This document shows positions 46,546 to 58,691 of a DNA stretch of 64,000 nt, piece by piece. Position 1 is the first letter of the stretch. Each line of letters begins with the position of its first letter. The DNA comes from Coniochaeta sp. PMI_546 (Eukaryota; Ascomycota; Sordariomycetes; Coniochaetales; Coniochaetaceae). The stretch spans positions 496,001 to 560,000 of the forward strand of contig MU271158.1 of the NCBI GenBank assembly GCA_021432605.1. The letters are read 5' to 3'. A program made the position numbers and the translations under genes. The notes beneath the pieces were generated by a model that ran no database searches, was not told where the DNA came from, and saw only the letters and a list, made by a program, of their open reading frames with translations.

Positions 46546-48822
46546 CAAGAGTCGAGGTCTAGGACATTTAGGATAGACCCGCACAGTTTAGGGACAGCTC
46601 TTTGAGAAGGACATGTGACACTGGAGACAAGGACAACTCACTCGGCCGACATTCACACGGTGGTGAGGAAGATGGAAAGAGAAGAAAGATGAAGGAGCAC
46701 AACAGCACAACAGCACAGCACCAAAGAGCGGCTTCCTGGGAGACGAGGCAAGTAAAACAGGAAAAGGACAAAAAAGCAGGGCACCAACACGCAGGGACGG
46801 AAAGGAATGCCACGTACCGTACCTTCAACACTTCAATCTTCGTGGGGCTATCAGAAGTTGCTTCCTGGCTCATAGCACCTTCAGATAAGATTAAACCACC
46901 ATGCAGCGAGATGTCGCACAGGTCATCAACAATGACACCTGGCTCTCCGCTCTGGAAACTAACCCTATTGTTGCCTCGGGGTGGTGTCGACAGTCGAGCC
47001 AAAGATGAATCAACCTGGGAGACGCGGCGGGCGTAGAGGAGGTATAGGTAACTTCCTGGTTGGGCGGTGCTTTTACAGCAGACATGCGTGACTGCACGAC
47101 GTGCGAGTAAGTGAGTAGCGAATGACCCTCGGTATTATATCGCAATTGCGCAATCCTGTTCGGTGTTGTTGGATATCAGAAGTCGAAATAGGTACCTTAC
47201 TCGGCGTGAGACAGATGACCCGAAGTCTCTTTTTCGGCAAGGAAACTTCCAAAAGCGTTCCGAACGACCCGGGTCGATCTCGGATTGACTCGCAGTGTCT
47301 GCTCTCTCTCAGCTACCCTAAGCCGAAGCTGCCGTGTTGGCGGCGATAGATCGGAAGTTAAGAGAAAGCAGCAACGCGCATGTCGACAGTGCGACAATGT
47401 ATGTGTACACGTACAAGTACACAAACACACATGGCACAATATCGAAGGATGAAGATTAAAAGGTTTGAAGATGTGCAAGGGGGGGATGGATTGCCCGTGA
47501 CGATCTCAAACGAGAAAAGACCAAGACTGACCAGATGATCTGCGGGGGAACCCACACAGCAACATGATGATGTATTCGAGACAGCACAAGCCCTGCATCC
47601 TAATATCGGGCCCTACCACAGTAGCGTAGTGTAAGTACCTTATAATGTAGTGCGATCCATGACCTTCCAAGGGTGGGATGCGGGGCACTTGACTTGTCCT
47701 TGCTTGTCTAGCGCCACCAGGCACTGCAACGCATGCGGCACCAGGGCCTTGGGCCTTAAATCAAGGTTCAGCCATTATTTCGTCCCAGAATGCAAGATTG
47801 AAACCGTCTTAAACCTGTCTCTGGCAAAGCAAGGCGCGTGTCTTCAAGCCGTCATTCGGCACTGCCGTCTGTTCCAAGTATCAAGAGCATTATCAGCCCC
47901 GCCGGGGCTCAGAGTTTTGCGTGGCCTTTCAAATGAGACTGATGTAGGAAACGTACAGGTGCACTGCACGCCCTCTCGTACCTCATTTTCTGGAGTTATA
48001 ATGCCATGCCAAAGATGGCACTTGCGCCTGGCAGGCAGGTAGTGTAGGTTCTACCTGGTCGTTTGGTGTTGGTTTTCAGGCCATCCACGAAGATAACATT
48101 TCCTGCTTACCTACCTTACCTTACCTTATGTACACATACACGTACGCTTAAAGTACCTTACCTTATGTGGTCGTGATGGAGTCTGGCAGTTACCGGCACT
48201 TATCACTAGTGCGAAGCTGCGTAAAGCTTGAACATCACTGAACGTCTGAACGTGTGGCGATGATATGCTGATCATCCAACGTTCCTGACGCTCCACAAAT
48301 AAGGTACCTGCCCTTTTCGAGGTCCTTACGGACATGACCGCCTCCCGGTAGAGTCATCATATCATTTGCTGTACTCTTCTCCAAGGTCGGGGCTGTCCGG
48401 GCTTTGAGCTCACATTTTGAATACTAATTACTCCATCATCAGTGACTACGGACTTCTTGCAGGCCGAGGATCCCGGTGGCACTTATTAAGGCGAGGATAA
48501 CCAGTATTCAGAGGGGAGTGACCAGTGAACCGGTCAGTGCATACATCGTATAGGCTGGCTGTAGGTGGTATACCGCACACAACCTGTATCTGAGACCATC
48601 TTCAACAGATGCCCTACGCAGAATTCGTTGCGTTGTTCGAATGTGTAAGATGTCCCTCGCGATCTTGTCTTGGCGTGCGTGTATGCTAGTGAAGACGATC
48701 GGTCGGTTTCAGACACATGGATCAGGTACCTTCCTTCCCACAGTGGCCATTGTAAGTGAACACGTACATACGTGGGATCCAGTCCGTAATCGGCATTCTC
48801 GGCAAGCCCATCGCTTCCATGT

Positions 48823-48868
48823 TTACACGTGTACACGTGTAGGTAGTGGCCGTTGACTATTGACGTCA
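48823..48868. promoter_or_regulatory. Double E-box palindrome and CRE-like site
   Basis: TTACACGTGTACACGTGTA (48,823-48,841) contains two overlapping ACACGTGT boxes. A perfect TGACGTCA octamer (CREB/ATF-type bZIP site) lies at 48,861-48,868. The nearest annotated start is about 1 kb downstream (PheRS alpha), so the target is uncertain. Confidence 0.4.
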
Positions 48869-49879
48869 CCCCGCTCACTTTTTGCATTTCCCCACAATTT
48901 GAAGGACAACGCCGCAACTCGGTTGCACGAGGGCCAACCTCGAGGGTCGAATGGCGCATTACGTACTTTCCCAACCACGAAGCTACACCTTAAACCAAAA
49001 GAGCACTTGTGGTATAAACTCAGAACTCTACTGAAATATCATAGCAATGAAGAGACTCTGACCATTTTACTTCATTTCAGGATATAATATGCCAAGTGCT
49101 TCAGACTCCGTACTGCCACAGTACACACACCCTCGATTATTTTGCGCCCTGGCGCGACGTGTCGGAAACTCAGCTCCAAACTCACTCCCGAAGGTTCTCC
49201 AGAGTTGCAACTGGGACAATGATCATCTTGAAAGATTGAGAAGATCAGAGAAAATCAGAATGCGAAGATGTGTCCGCAGCTGCTACCCTGCTTCCGTCTA
49301 ACTGTTGCTGTGAAAGGCTTTCGGGGCAGACAGCGAGCCTACACCACTAAAAGCATTTTGGACCTGGTCTTTTAACGGATCATTGACGATGCCCGCTTCC
49401 TCGAATGGCAGCGCTGTTCCTGGATTGTCCACAGCCAATAATGTGAAACTATTTGTCCGCTAACCATTCAGGCCCAAGTCGCGCGTCCTGTAGGCCTGAT
49501 TATGAATATGAATAGTACAGTCCAGATGATCTCGATCTTAGTACCGTGATCTCCGACGATTGAGAAGCAGCCGGCAGCGACGTAGTGGTGCTTGCTGATC
49601 GAACATTGGGCAGCAGAATAAAACTCTACCAATACTTTAAAGCAGTGTATTCCAAAATTCTGGAGACTTGGGTTAGGGTTGATTGAGGCTGGTAAGGTAT
49701 GACCTCCAAGCAGCTGTGCACGGTGCACTTCAGCCGACCCCCACATTGCCGCAAGGCTGTTTCAGGCGGGACAGCCTCAGATTTTGTGACTCAACCCCGC
49801 GATAGCTTCGCCGACAATTTTGCTTGAGCATCCTCGTCAACAACATTGCAATTGCGCTGCGCTGCACATCCGGCTGACC

Positions 49880-51959
49880 ATGGCGCATTCAACGACAGCC
49901 CCGTCCGGGGACCTGATAACACAGATCCTTCAGGCTCTCGACAAATCCGAACCCATCATCTCCACCGAGGCTTTCCCTGCCGCAACGTTCGTCGAGGTCA
50001 AGGCGGCCTTGGACAGGCTTATGTCTCGCGACATGGTACGGTATGACACGATAGAACGACAAGAAGCACTTCTAGAGCCCGAAGGTGAAGAAATTGCGGC
50101 GAATGGTAGCCACGAGGCCCGCGTTTTCGAGGCTGTACGGACTGCCATGGAGGGACTCTCTGTGCAAGATCTGGAAAAAGCCATCGGAGACAAGAACGTG
50201 GTCAAGATTGGACAAGGCAAGGCGTTCAAGGAGAAGTGGATATCAAAGGCCAAAGGTACGATGCCAGCCTCTCCCTTATAAGCAATATCGAAGTAACTAA
50301 CAGGCTCTGTCGCAGACGGCAAGCTCACCGCCATTGTGCGTATTCCCTTCGACCTAGAGTCTGAAGGCGTTTTTCTGACACGCTTCGAGTTATGTGGACG
50401 CTAACATTCACGTAGGCGGAGTCCATACACGATGTTACGAGGGATCAACTATCAACTATCAAGAAGACTCGGACCTTTCCAGACGCCAAGGTGCTGGCCG
50501 ATCTCAAGAAGCGCAAGCTTATTCGGATGCAAAAAGTCATTAGCTTCAAGATCTACAAAGGTGCCAAGTTCGCGCTTGAGCTTCCCGATGAGGCAACCGA
50601 CTTAACGGCTGAGATGATCGCCTCTGGCTCGTGGAAGACAGCAACTTTCAAGCCCTACAATTTCAAGGCTCTTGGGGCGACCCAACCGGCTGGTGCGCTG
50701 CATCCACTCAACAAAGTCCGCACCGAGCTGAGACAGATCTTTTTCGAGATGGGTTTCGAGGAGATGTCGACCAACAGGTGAGCACCACGTATACTGTGTG
50801 TCTGAGCAGCGACCCCAACACTGAGGACTGCAGGTTTGTTGAGTCTGGTTTCTGGAACTTCGATGCTCTCTTCGTCCCTCAGCAACACCCCGCCCGCGAT
50901 CTCCAAGATACTGTAAGTTGCAAAGTTCCTCTGACCTACTTGCAGATCAACTAACAACCACCGCCAACCGCCAGTTCTACATAGCTGATCCCCCAGCTGC
51001 TGACAAGCCCCGTCCAGAGTCAGCTGAGGACAAGAATGACTATGATGCTTATTGGAAGAACACCCAAGCGGTGCATCAGGATGGCAAGTATGGTTCCATA
51101 GGATACCGCTACCCCTGGTCAGGTGACGAGGCACTTCGACTGGTGCTACGGACACATACAACGGCCGTCAGCGCCAACATGCTACATAAATTGGCAGGCG
51201 TTCGAGGTCCTGATGGCCGGCCACCAGCAGCGCGGTACTTTTCCATCGACCGCGTCTTCCGAAATGAGAGTGTCGACGCAACACATCTGGCAGAGTTTCA
51301 TCAGGTGGAAGGTGTGATTGCCGACTACAACCTCTCCATGGGTGAACTTTTGGAGGTAAATATTCTTCCATTGGTCCCGTTCTTGCCTGGCTCCTGGGCT
51401 AACAGTCATAGTTCATGAACATTTTCTTCGGCAAAATGGGCATCACTAATCTCAAGTACAAGCCGGCATACAACCCTTGTTAGTACATTCCACCGCTTCA
51501 AAGTGTGCCAATATGCTACGACTAGCAATAACTGACAATATCTATTCCAGACACTGAGCCTAGCATGGAAATTTTCTCCTATCGTGCGTCCTTCCTTGTT
51601 CGTTTACCGCCAGTATACATAACTAACGGTCATAACAGACGAGGGGCTCGGCAAGCTCGTGGAGATTGGAAACAGCGGCATGTTCCGTCCTGAGGTCCTC
51701 GAGACACTAGGTCTGCCGTACGTTTGTTCCCCCCATTTCGGTTCAACCGCTATCTCCTTCAAGACTTTCTTTGTGTTGTTTGAGCAATGCTAACCCTTGT
51801 TGCAGGAGAGACATGCGTGTGTTCGGGTTCGGCCTGTCCCTGGAACGGCCAACCATGATCAAGTACGGCATCTCGAATATTCGCGAGCTCCTCGGTCACA
51901 AGGTGGATCTAGGCTTTGTGCAGAACAGCCCGGCCGTGCAGTTCGGGGCCAAAGCTTAG
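49880..51959 (+). CDS. frs2: Phenylalanyl-tRNA synthetase alpha subunit, cytoplasmic
   Basis: Catalytic subunit of the cytosolic (alpha-beta)2 PheRS that charges tRNA-Phe. Nine exons, all phase-consistent: 49,880-50,255, 50,316-50,335, 50,416-50,777, 50,834-50,912, 50,975-51,355, 51,412-51,478, 51,551-51,583, 51,639-51,717, 51,806-51,959; 516 residues. The N-terminal winged-helix tRNA-binding domains cover about 1-200 ([20 protein letters not shown], then [19 protein letters not shown]). The class II core follows: motif 1 around [20 protein letters not shown], then [20 protein letters not shown], motif 2 at [20 protein letters not shown], and motif 3 at [20 protein letters not shown]. Unusually intron-rich for this window, with very small exons of 20 nt (exon 2) and 33 nt (exon 7). 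Confidence 0.96.
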
Positions 51960-52263
51960 GAGAGAACGTCAAGAGAGTTAGAAGTCTGACGTCCGGGTAA
52001 TTCCACGACAGAGCGGAATGTCTGCTGAGAAGTCGCTCATATGCGCATCATACGACGTTTAGCCATGGAACGCCTATACACCTTTTGACTATAGAAACTT
52101 TCATGAATGATACCTATGGAACCTCTGCCATCAAAATGTATAATCGTGCCTAGCCAGCAACTAGATCTCCAGAGACTTTGCGGGAAATTGAACATAAATA
52201 CGAAGCAAAATTGTACCACATCCGCCACTTGGGGGAAAGTATACGCCGAACCCTTCTTTCCTT
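51960..52263. other. Convergent intergenic region
   Basis: Short 3' flank between PheRS alpha (+) and the large gene on the minus strand. No feature was seen. Confidence 0.6.
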
Positions 52264-55200
52264 TCAGATCTCTTCAAACGAATGGTATGTCCACTGATAT
52301 CTGTTGTGCAGATTGTCACCAAGCATACGGAGTTGCGCGAAAGTTTTGTATGTCTCCGGATGCGGCTCATCAATCCTGATTGGCCCGGCTTTGTCACCTT
52401 GCTTTTTAGGCTTCAGGTGGTCTGCGACCGGTGAGAAATGCCACTGGGATCCCGAATGTGAACTCGCACTGAAGCCAAGGGCGACCATCAACTTCATCAG
52501 TCTCTTCCATGGCAGTACCCCTTTCCCTTGTCTTGCGCCGGGCTTGTGGAAGAGATAGAATATATCCGGATAGACTTTTCGAGGCAACAGGATCTTGCCG
52601 GACTCGCTGATATAACTGTGCTTCTCTTCCTCATCTTTCTTTGTCGCCTGGCTTGTCACGTTGCCTACTTTCCTCTTCTTGCCCGGTGATTCCTCCAGCG
52701 GCTGCTCGTCCTCCTCTCTATGTCTCTTGCCAGGGCTTGGGGTTTTTGGTGGACTGTCTTGTGGTTTAACCGCCACTTCGGGGACAGCTACCGTCTCGAC
52801 TTCCTCCTTCCGCTCCTCCTCCTGCTGCTCCTGCTGTTCTTTCTCTTTTGGTTCCTTCTCCTTGCTATCATCTCCAGCAGGCTGAACCTCCCAAGAGACG
52901 CGTGCTGGCTTCTCGCTGAGCAATTGTCTCGCCCTCTGAGACAGACCGTCTTGTCTCTCTCGATCCAGTTCGCGAAGAAGCTCCTCCCAGAAATCGTCCA
53001 GGTTGCTCTCAGCTAACTGCAGCAGATCTATGTTATGCTGTGTCCGCTCTTCGTGGATCGGATAGTGGAATCTGCCCGGTTTCGGGAGGCCACGCCGGTG
53101 TGATGTTTTCCACGCTCTGTTGCTTTCGGTCAGCTCCTTAAAGTGCTGGTTCAGCGTCTTGACCGATAGTCTAACGGTCTCCTTCTCAGCGTCGTCGTTC
53201 CAGTCAGCGAAGAACAGCATGGCCCAAGGCTGGAAGTGTTCCACCTGACTCAGGCATTCTGCAAATACCGCAAGATCACCCAGCAATTCCAGTACGTCAC
53301 GGGTCAAGTACGCCTTGTAGTTCTGGTTTGCGGCCTTGCTCTTCTTGTTCTTCTTCTTCTTCTTCTTCTTTTTCTTCTTCCCGGTAGTACTTTTCTCTGG
53401 ACCTTCTTCTTCCTCTTCCTGTTCCGGAAGGTCTTCTTGAATACTATGTTTGGGGGCTTCTTGTCGGGCATCCTGTGCAGGCTCTTCCTCCATGGAGTCT
53501 TCGTCCCGCTCGGGGTCATTCTCTCCAGCGACCTCAGTCTTGGAATCTTTCTCTATCTCGCTCTGCTTCGGGTCAAAAGTGTCGTTAATCTCTCTTTCGA
53601 GGTCGTCAAGTAAGGCAGACAAGCCGAATTGCACCCTCCTGTCAGCACTCAGAAGACTTGCCAACTTCGCGAATATATTCATCACTTTTTCCGATGCCTT
53701 CTTGATTCCAATCTCGTTTGTATCAAGGCGGATGTAGTCGTCATAGAAATGCGTACTGGATATCCTCGATCTGAGTTCCTGGACGAGGCTTTCCGAGAAT
53801 TCACGAGCGCGATAATAAAATCCATACAAGGCCGTGTCGAGCCGCCTAGCGGCTGCCCAGAACACCTCTGAATTGTCCCTGAGTTTCAGCGTAGCCTGAT
53901 GTTCTTCGTAGGTTGCTTTCAAGTCATTGAAGGCTTCATACACCGAGGACCACCGGTCAAAGTCCTTGATGGCATTACCGATGCAGAACTTCATCGCGTC
54001 TCGCCATGAGCCGATTTCCGCAAATTCTCCCTTCGTTGGCTCTATTTCTGCGGGGTGGCTAGGGTCATTGTTGAAGTCTCTCTTCCATCGCTCGCGCCGG
54101 ACCGACTCTTCGAAGATATCCGGGTCCTTTCGTAGTTGAAGGAGGGCGATTCTAGTGTCAGTCACCCTTGACACAAGATGCCTCTCGAGAACATCCCAAG
54201 CAAGGACATCTGGTGGACCGTAGCTTGCTTGCAAGCGCGCCTCGGTAAGCAACGGTAGAGTGGCCTTATATATTTTAGCTTCCTTCGAGTCGGAGCGTAC
54301 CTTCGGGGCGGTATATTGCTTGTCTTGAATCTTGTATTCTGCATATTCTTTCAAAAGATCCAGCTTTTCCTCATGGTATGCCTGGAAGTTTGCTAAGACA
54401 TCGATACCTGGATTCCCACCGGCAGGATCCTCTTCCTCCTCATCCTCCCTCTCCTCCTCCCCTTCCTTCTTCTTCTTCTTGTTTCTTTTCTTTTTCTTAT
54501 TATCCCTTTTCTCTAGCTTTTCCTTATCCTTCCTCCTGGACATTATTACAATATCCAGGCAAATTGCCACTAACAGCTGGTAGACACGCCCCTGGATCTT
54601 CGAGACCATCAGGGCTTGTGAGTAACTGAACTTATCCAATACATCTCTGCCCTTTGCGACGCTCTTTCTAATACGCTGGGTCCGTATTTCCGCGAGGTGT
54701 TCCTCACAATAATCTTCGAATCGACCAGGTTTATCACTGTTGATATCTGCGAGCTGTCTTTTCTTGAATGATACAAGGTACTTTTCGATACCGGGAGGCG
54801 GATCCACCGCATTGTTGTCGACATAAAACCCGTGTGCGTCCGCTCTTTTCTGCGCTGCACGAGTCGAGAATAGGTCGGTATGGCAATATTCAGTCCAGTG
54901 ATGATTGCTTCGGTGGTAAAAAAAGATGAGTATAATTTTGCCTTGGATAAGGTCCTCCTTGCTCAGGTGAGGAAACAAGAATCCTATCAACTCATTTTGG
55001 TCGATCTTATCTCCCTCGACAAAGCCATTGATATCGGGACGGCGTCTGTCGGCGAGACGGCTCCCTCCCTTGGCGCGGTCAATGATCAACCCTCTCTCGT
55101 AGGCAGAATTTTCGTCCTTCTTCCAAAAATCCTTTATCAAGTCGTAATCGCGGTCGAAGATTTTCTTAAGTGTGACCCAATTCTGGGCCGTCGCCTCACA

Positions 55201-55269
55201 GGTGTCACGAAGTACATTCTTGAAATACTCGTGGCTGCCTTTAGGGGGCGCCCCGCGTGAAGTAGCCAT
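52264..55269 (-). CDS. Large multidomain protein with C-terminal HicA-like/dsRBD-fold domain (paralogue A)
   Basis: Single-exon open frame of 1,001 residues from the ATG at 55,269. Function unknown. The N-terminal block (about 1-260) includes FLFPHLSKEDLIQGKIILIF and W-x2-Y. A lysine-rich then Glu-rich linker follows, then a helical block with DPDIFEESVRRERWK, ALYGFYYRAREFSESLVQEL and LLGDLAVFAECLSQVEHFQP, interrupted by a second charged linker with ten or more consecutive Lys. The last 100 residues form a compact domain: VLPWKRLMKLMVALGFSASS, GSQWHFSP, a short linker, IRIDEPHPE, LGDNLHNRYQWTYHSF. The order hydrophobic-W..L..GF, GS.x.F.P, I....PHP, G..L..RY.W resembles the dsRBD-like fold of HicA-type domains and recurs in its neighbour. 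A role in RNA binding is inferred only. A divergent fungal DUF6604-type N-terminus is possible. Confidence 0.75.
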   Translation of the reverse strand: MATSRGAPPKGSHEYFKNVLRDTCEATAQNWVTLKKIFDRDYDLIKDFWKKDENSAYERGLIIDRAKGGSRLADRRRPDINGFVEGDKIDQNELIGFLFPHLSKEDLIQGKIILIFFYHRSNHHWTEYCHTDLFSTRAAQKRADAHGFYVDNNAVDPPPGIEKYLVSFKKRQLADINSDKPGRFEDYCEEHLAEIRTQRIRKSVAKGRDVLDKFSYSQALMVSKIQGRVYQLLVAICLDIVIMSRRKDKEKLEKRDNKKKKRNKKKKKEGEEEREDEEEEDPAGGNPGIDVLANFQAYHEEKLDLLKEYAEYKIQDKQYTAPKVRSDSKEAKIYKATLPLLTEARLQASYGPPDVLAWDVLERHLVSRVTDTRIALLQLRKDPDIFEESVRRERWKRDFNNDPSHPAEIEPTKGEFAEIGSWRDAMKFCIGNAIKDFDRWSSVYEAFNDLKATYEEHQATLKLRDNSEVFWAAARRLDTALYGFYYRAREFSESLVQELRSRISSTHFYDDYIRLDTNEIGIKKASEKVMNIFAKLASLLSADRRVQFGLSALLDDLEREINDTFDPKQSEIEKDSKTEVAGENDPERDEDSMEEEPAQDARQEAPKHSIQEDLPEQEEEEEGPEKSTTGKKKKKKKKKKNKKSKAANQNYKAYLTRDVLELLGDLAVFAECLSQVEHFQPWAMLFFADWNDDAEKETVRLSVKTLNQHFKELTESNRAWKTSHRRGLPKPGRFHYPIHEERTQHNIDLLQLAESNLDDFWEELLRELDRERQDGLSQRARQLLSEKPARVSWEVQPAGDDSKEKEPKEKEQQEQQEEERKEEVETVAVPEVAVKPQDSPPKTPSPGKRHREEDEQPLEESPGKKRKVGNVTSQATKKDEEEKHSYISESGKILLPRKVYPDIFYLFHKPGARQGKGVLPWKRLMKLMVALGFSASSHSGSQWHFSPVADHLKPKKQGDKAGPIRIDEPHPETYKTFAQLRMLGDNLHNRYQWTYHSFEEI

Positions 55270-56157
55270 GATAGTAGTATAAGGTGTGGTTACAGCTTCT
55301 ATGCTCGTTTGCCTCTGTATGACAATTGAAGTCAGGGGCCTCGGGATTCCGTGGCAGTATCCACGTCGAGAGTGTGCAGATTGCACCCTATTACCCCTAT
55401 ATAGTTTCCTTCCACCATGTCAATATGACTGCTCTGTCTATCCAAGGCTTGGTGTTACTTCCATATGGTGGTCAATAAGCACAAAGGCTTCTAGCCTGGT
55501 GTCGTAGGTCACCGTTTCCGGACGCTGCCACAAGTTTGCAGGATGTCGGGTCTCTTTCGGGTACATCAAAGACTTACATCAAAGGACTCGACACGACAAA
55601 TATAGCACCATGTAGGTCAAATTCTAGGGGTGGACAACCAGGTGTACACAGCAAAGGTAGCCTCTTTGTTATCCCATACATCCCGGAGTGGCGTACCGTA
55701 GAACGTGCAGAGCGGCTTGGGGCACCTTGTATTGTGACATGGACTATTACTCCTTGGCAATTCTCATTCGGAATTATTCCCACTGTCATCCTTGTACGCA
55801 GAAGTTGCAGTTGTCACAAAGATGTCATATATTCTTTGACGTTCCATCGAAGGAGTTGAATACAAGCTTTACACATCAATGTATAGGTCCGTGGGCTCAC
55901 AGATCCGGAAGCGCTGAACCCAAGAGGGAGAAATTGCCCGTGGTTCAATCGATCAATACATTTAGCTCACAATCTAACGAATAACAGGGCAAGAGAATAC
56001 AAAACACGAGGACTAGACGAAAGAAAAGACAAGAGTGGTACAATAGCTGGTGGGTCTGTCACGCGGCCTACATCTCCGTGGCTCTACTCTCTATCTTACC
56101 TTTGTAGAGCATCCGAGGATCGGGTCTAGTCAGAATATTTGCAATCCGCCTTCCAAC
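55270..56157. other. Spacer between the two paralogues
   Basis: About 0.9 kb without a supported gene. It contains the promoter of paralogue A and the 3' flank of paralogue B. Confidence 0.6.
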
Positions 56158-58691
56158 TTACCTTTGTGTGAAAGAATCCAAAGTCCAGTCGTAGCGTCTG
56201 TGGAGTCGTCTACCGTACTTACGGGCGATATGTGCCCTCAGCTTCCTTCGAGGATGGGGGTCATGAAAGGTGACGGGAATGTTAGGCTTGAGCTCCAGAG
56301 AGCTGTTCGGGTGGAAATCCCACGCTGAGCCTGCTGCACCCTTGCTTATCCAGAAACCGATGTCGACCGTAGCAGACCTCAAGTCAGTCCAAGCTAGTTC
56401 TCCGGGGGGTGGTCCTGTCCTCTGGACTTCAAACATCATCATACGGAGGGTTTCTAGCGTGGACGCCTTCACCCGAATCTTACCATCTGGTGCAGCCGTG
56501 GCGGCAACTGGTGGGCTTGGGGCATCCTGTGCAGAGTTTCCCTGTGTTGCAGTCAATTTGGCTTCTGAGCCATCGGCTACCGCCAAACTTTTCAATTTGG
56601 CTTGCATTTCGTCATATAGAGATTGGCCGGCCATGCTGCTTTCAGACTCTAGCGTCTGTGATGGTTCCTCTCTCATGGAACTGAATTCCTTTCCGGCTTT
56701 GTCCACGGCGGTGTCCATCTTGGGCGGTTCTCTAGCAATGTGCGCAGTCTCACAGACAATACTTTCTCCTGCCTTAGCTTGACAAGCAGCTTTTAAATTC
56801 TCCTCGGATGACTTGAGAAGCTGAACCAGCTCCCTAGGCATCTCCTCGTCTGGTGAAGGGTACTCGAACCGGCCTTTGTGCGGCACTGCCAGCTGGAATA
56901 TTCTGTCGTATTAGTGTCACTGCGGCTGTACAGCCGCTTCAGCGGTCACTCAAGCAACTCAAGATGAGAAACAGCACCTGACATTTTGTGCCTGTCCTCT
57001 AGAGCTGCCAGGATCACGGATGACCACGACCTAAAGTTGTCGACCTGGATGATACACTCGGCAAAAATTCCAAGATCTTGGAGTGCAAGACTCATATGGA
57101 AAGGCAGGATACTCACGTGCTTCTCCGCATCGTCGTCATCAATGGCCCGCTTCAGTTCAGCATCAAGGACCAGGTCTAGTTCGCCTAACAATTGGGACAG
57201 TCCAAATTACATTCGGTGGTAGTCTTCGAGGATCGATCGAAACTTTTCGAAAATACACCCGACTCTTTGGCCGGTCGAGATTTCAGTCCGCAGGATCTGG
57301 GTGCGCCTTGGGATCCTTAAACCGTTAGGGTCGTTCGCCTGAGGACGGAAGTCAAAGTAATGGTTGAAAGGAACTTTATCCTCGATCTCTGCCTTGAGCT
57401 CCGCTATGATAGTTTCGGCGAGCGTGAATGACATGTTCTGAAAGGATATCAACGACCGTTCAAAATCTCCTTGGGCTATGACGGCCTCCGTTGACTTGTT
57501 GCTGAGTGAAAGCAGGTCCTCATTCCCTCGATATACTGTTTCCAGAGATAAAAGTGAATCATGGAGCGCAGACCAGCGAGAGTGGGCTTTTAGGGGTTCA
57601 TTGATGGTTTTCTGTATCGCACATCTCCATCCAGGCAGTTGGTCATTGGCAAATTCTCTATCACCGCCTGCCTTTCCGACTCGATTCGCTTGGTTGTATA
57701 CCTTCTTCCATTGCTTCACTGACTCCTCGAAAATGTCTGGGGAGGAACGAAGATCCATCCTCAGCGTCCGCCACTCTGGCCCTGATCAAGCCACCAACGG
57801 TCTGGAGGTCCAGGTCCCCTGGACTTCCGTACCACGAGTACATTCTCATCTCTGAGAGATTCTTGACGACATCGTCGGATGATGCCTGCTCCGAGGCAGC
57901 AAGCTCCGGGGGACCGGGTAGCAGGTCGGGATATGGCTTGCTTTTGATGACGTCGTCGTCGAATTTAGCGGCGTATGCTTCATCCGTCCATTGATCTTTC
58001 CTGGGGAGAAGCAGCTCCCCGCAAACGCCGACCAAGAAATTGTAGAAATGAGCTTGTATCTCGGCAATTAACAGTGCTTCCGCGAAATTGAAAGTGTAAG
58101 GAAGAAGTTCGTTTCGCTCTGCGTCTGTTGTCATTTTCCGCACTGTAAAACACAATGATCCAACATCGTGCTTCTCAGGCTCCCGAAAAGTAATCCGGTA
58201 ATCGACGCAATCCGCCTTCACATCCGTCAGGTGGTCCTCGCGCCAGGGAAGCGCAAGTCTCACCTTTGTGAATACCCAACCTCCCCTGGTGGAGTCCAGT
58301 TCAATGTCGGCGTAATCCAACCAAGACCGGAGGGCGCGGTGATGAATAAGGCAAAGCAACGTCGTGGCTCCCTCCAAAAGCTCCGTCTCGTTCAAATGTG
58401 GCCATAAGTATAAGTGCCGTCTCGGAGCCTGGTTTGTCGTAGGATCCTCGTTGTCCGGGCCCATGTCCGGACGACATAATGTTCCTTCGGCATATCCGAC
58501 CAGACAGTCTTGAGGACCTTCCTCGCCTTGTTCTTCTGCTTTACCTTCGTCTCCCATCTCTTCTGTATGTCCTCCTGGTTCCGAGCTACAATCTCCTTGA
58601 GCTCTCGGTGAGCGCTCGGAATCTGGCGGCAGAATTCTGTTAGCTTCGTCCCGAAGATGGCATGGCCATCATCAGACGAAGCCGGCGCCAT
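56158..58691 (-). pseudogene. Second copy of the large HicA-like-tailed family (paralogue B), apparently interrupted
   Basis: Same strand and orientation as paralogue A and similar to it along its whole length: YLWPHLNETELLEGATTLLC against FLFPHLSKEDLIQGKIILIF; PDIFEESV in both; LGIFAECIIQVDNFRSW against LAVFAECLSQVEHFQPW; GRFEYP against GRFHYP. The C-terminal domain is also shared (ELAWTDLRSATVDIGFWISK, GSAWDFHP, FHDPHP, GRRLHRRYDW). The similarity runs through about five separate reading segments, so the copy shows about four interruptions, some of which could be introns. The start is likely the ATG at 58,691. Divergence from A is high, so the duplication is old. It may be a decaying copy or a multi-exon gene; I favour decay, with moderate confidence. 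Confidence 0.55.

Larger units (their letters stand above)
46071..49879. other. Gene-poor region (about 3.8 kb)
   Basis: Arrestin leader (with a His-rich upstream frame at 46,410-46,081, minus strand), a tRNA-like relic (46,461-46,545), several GTACCTTA-type motifs, a double E-box palindrome (48,823-48,841), a CRE-like site (48,861-48,868), and the promoter of the PheRS gene. No protein-coding gene is supported. Confidence 0.55.

Noticed and set aside
52720-53613. Hydrophobic Leu-rich open frames on the plus strand that look like membrane proteins
   Set aside because: They are antisense readings of the Lys/Glu linkers of paralogue A.
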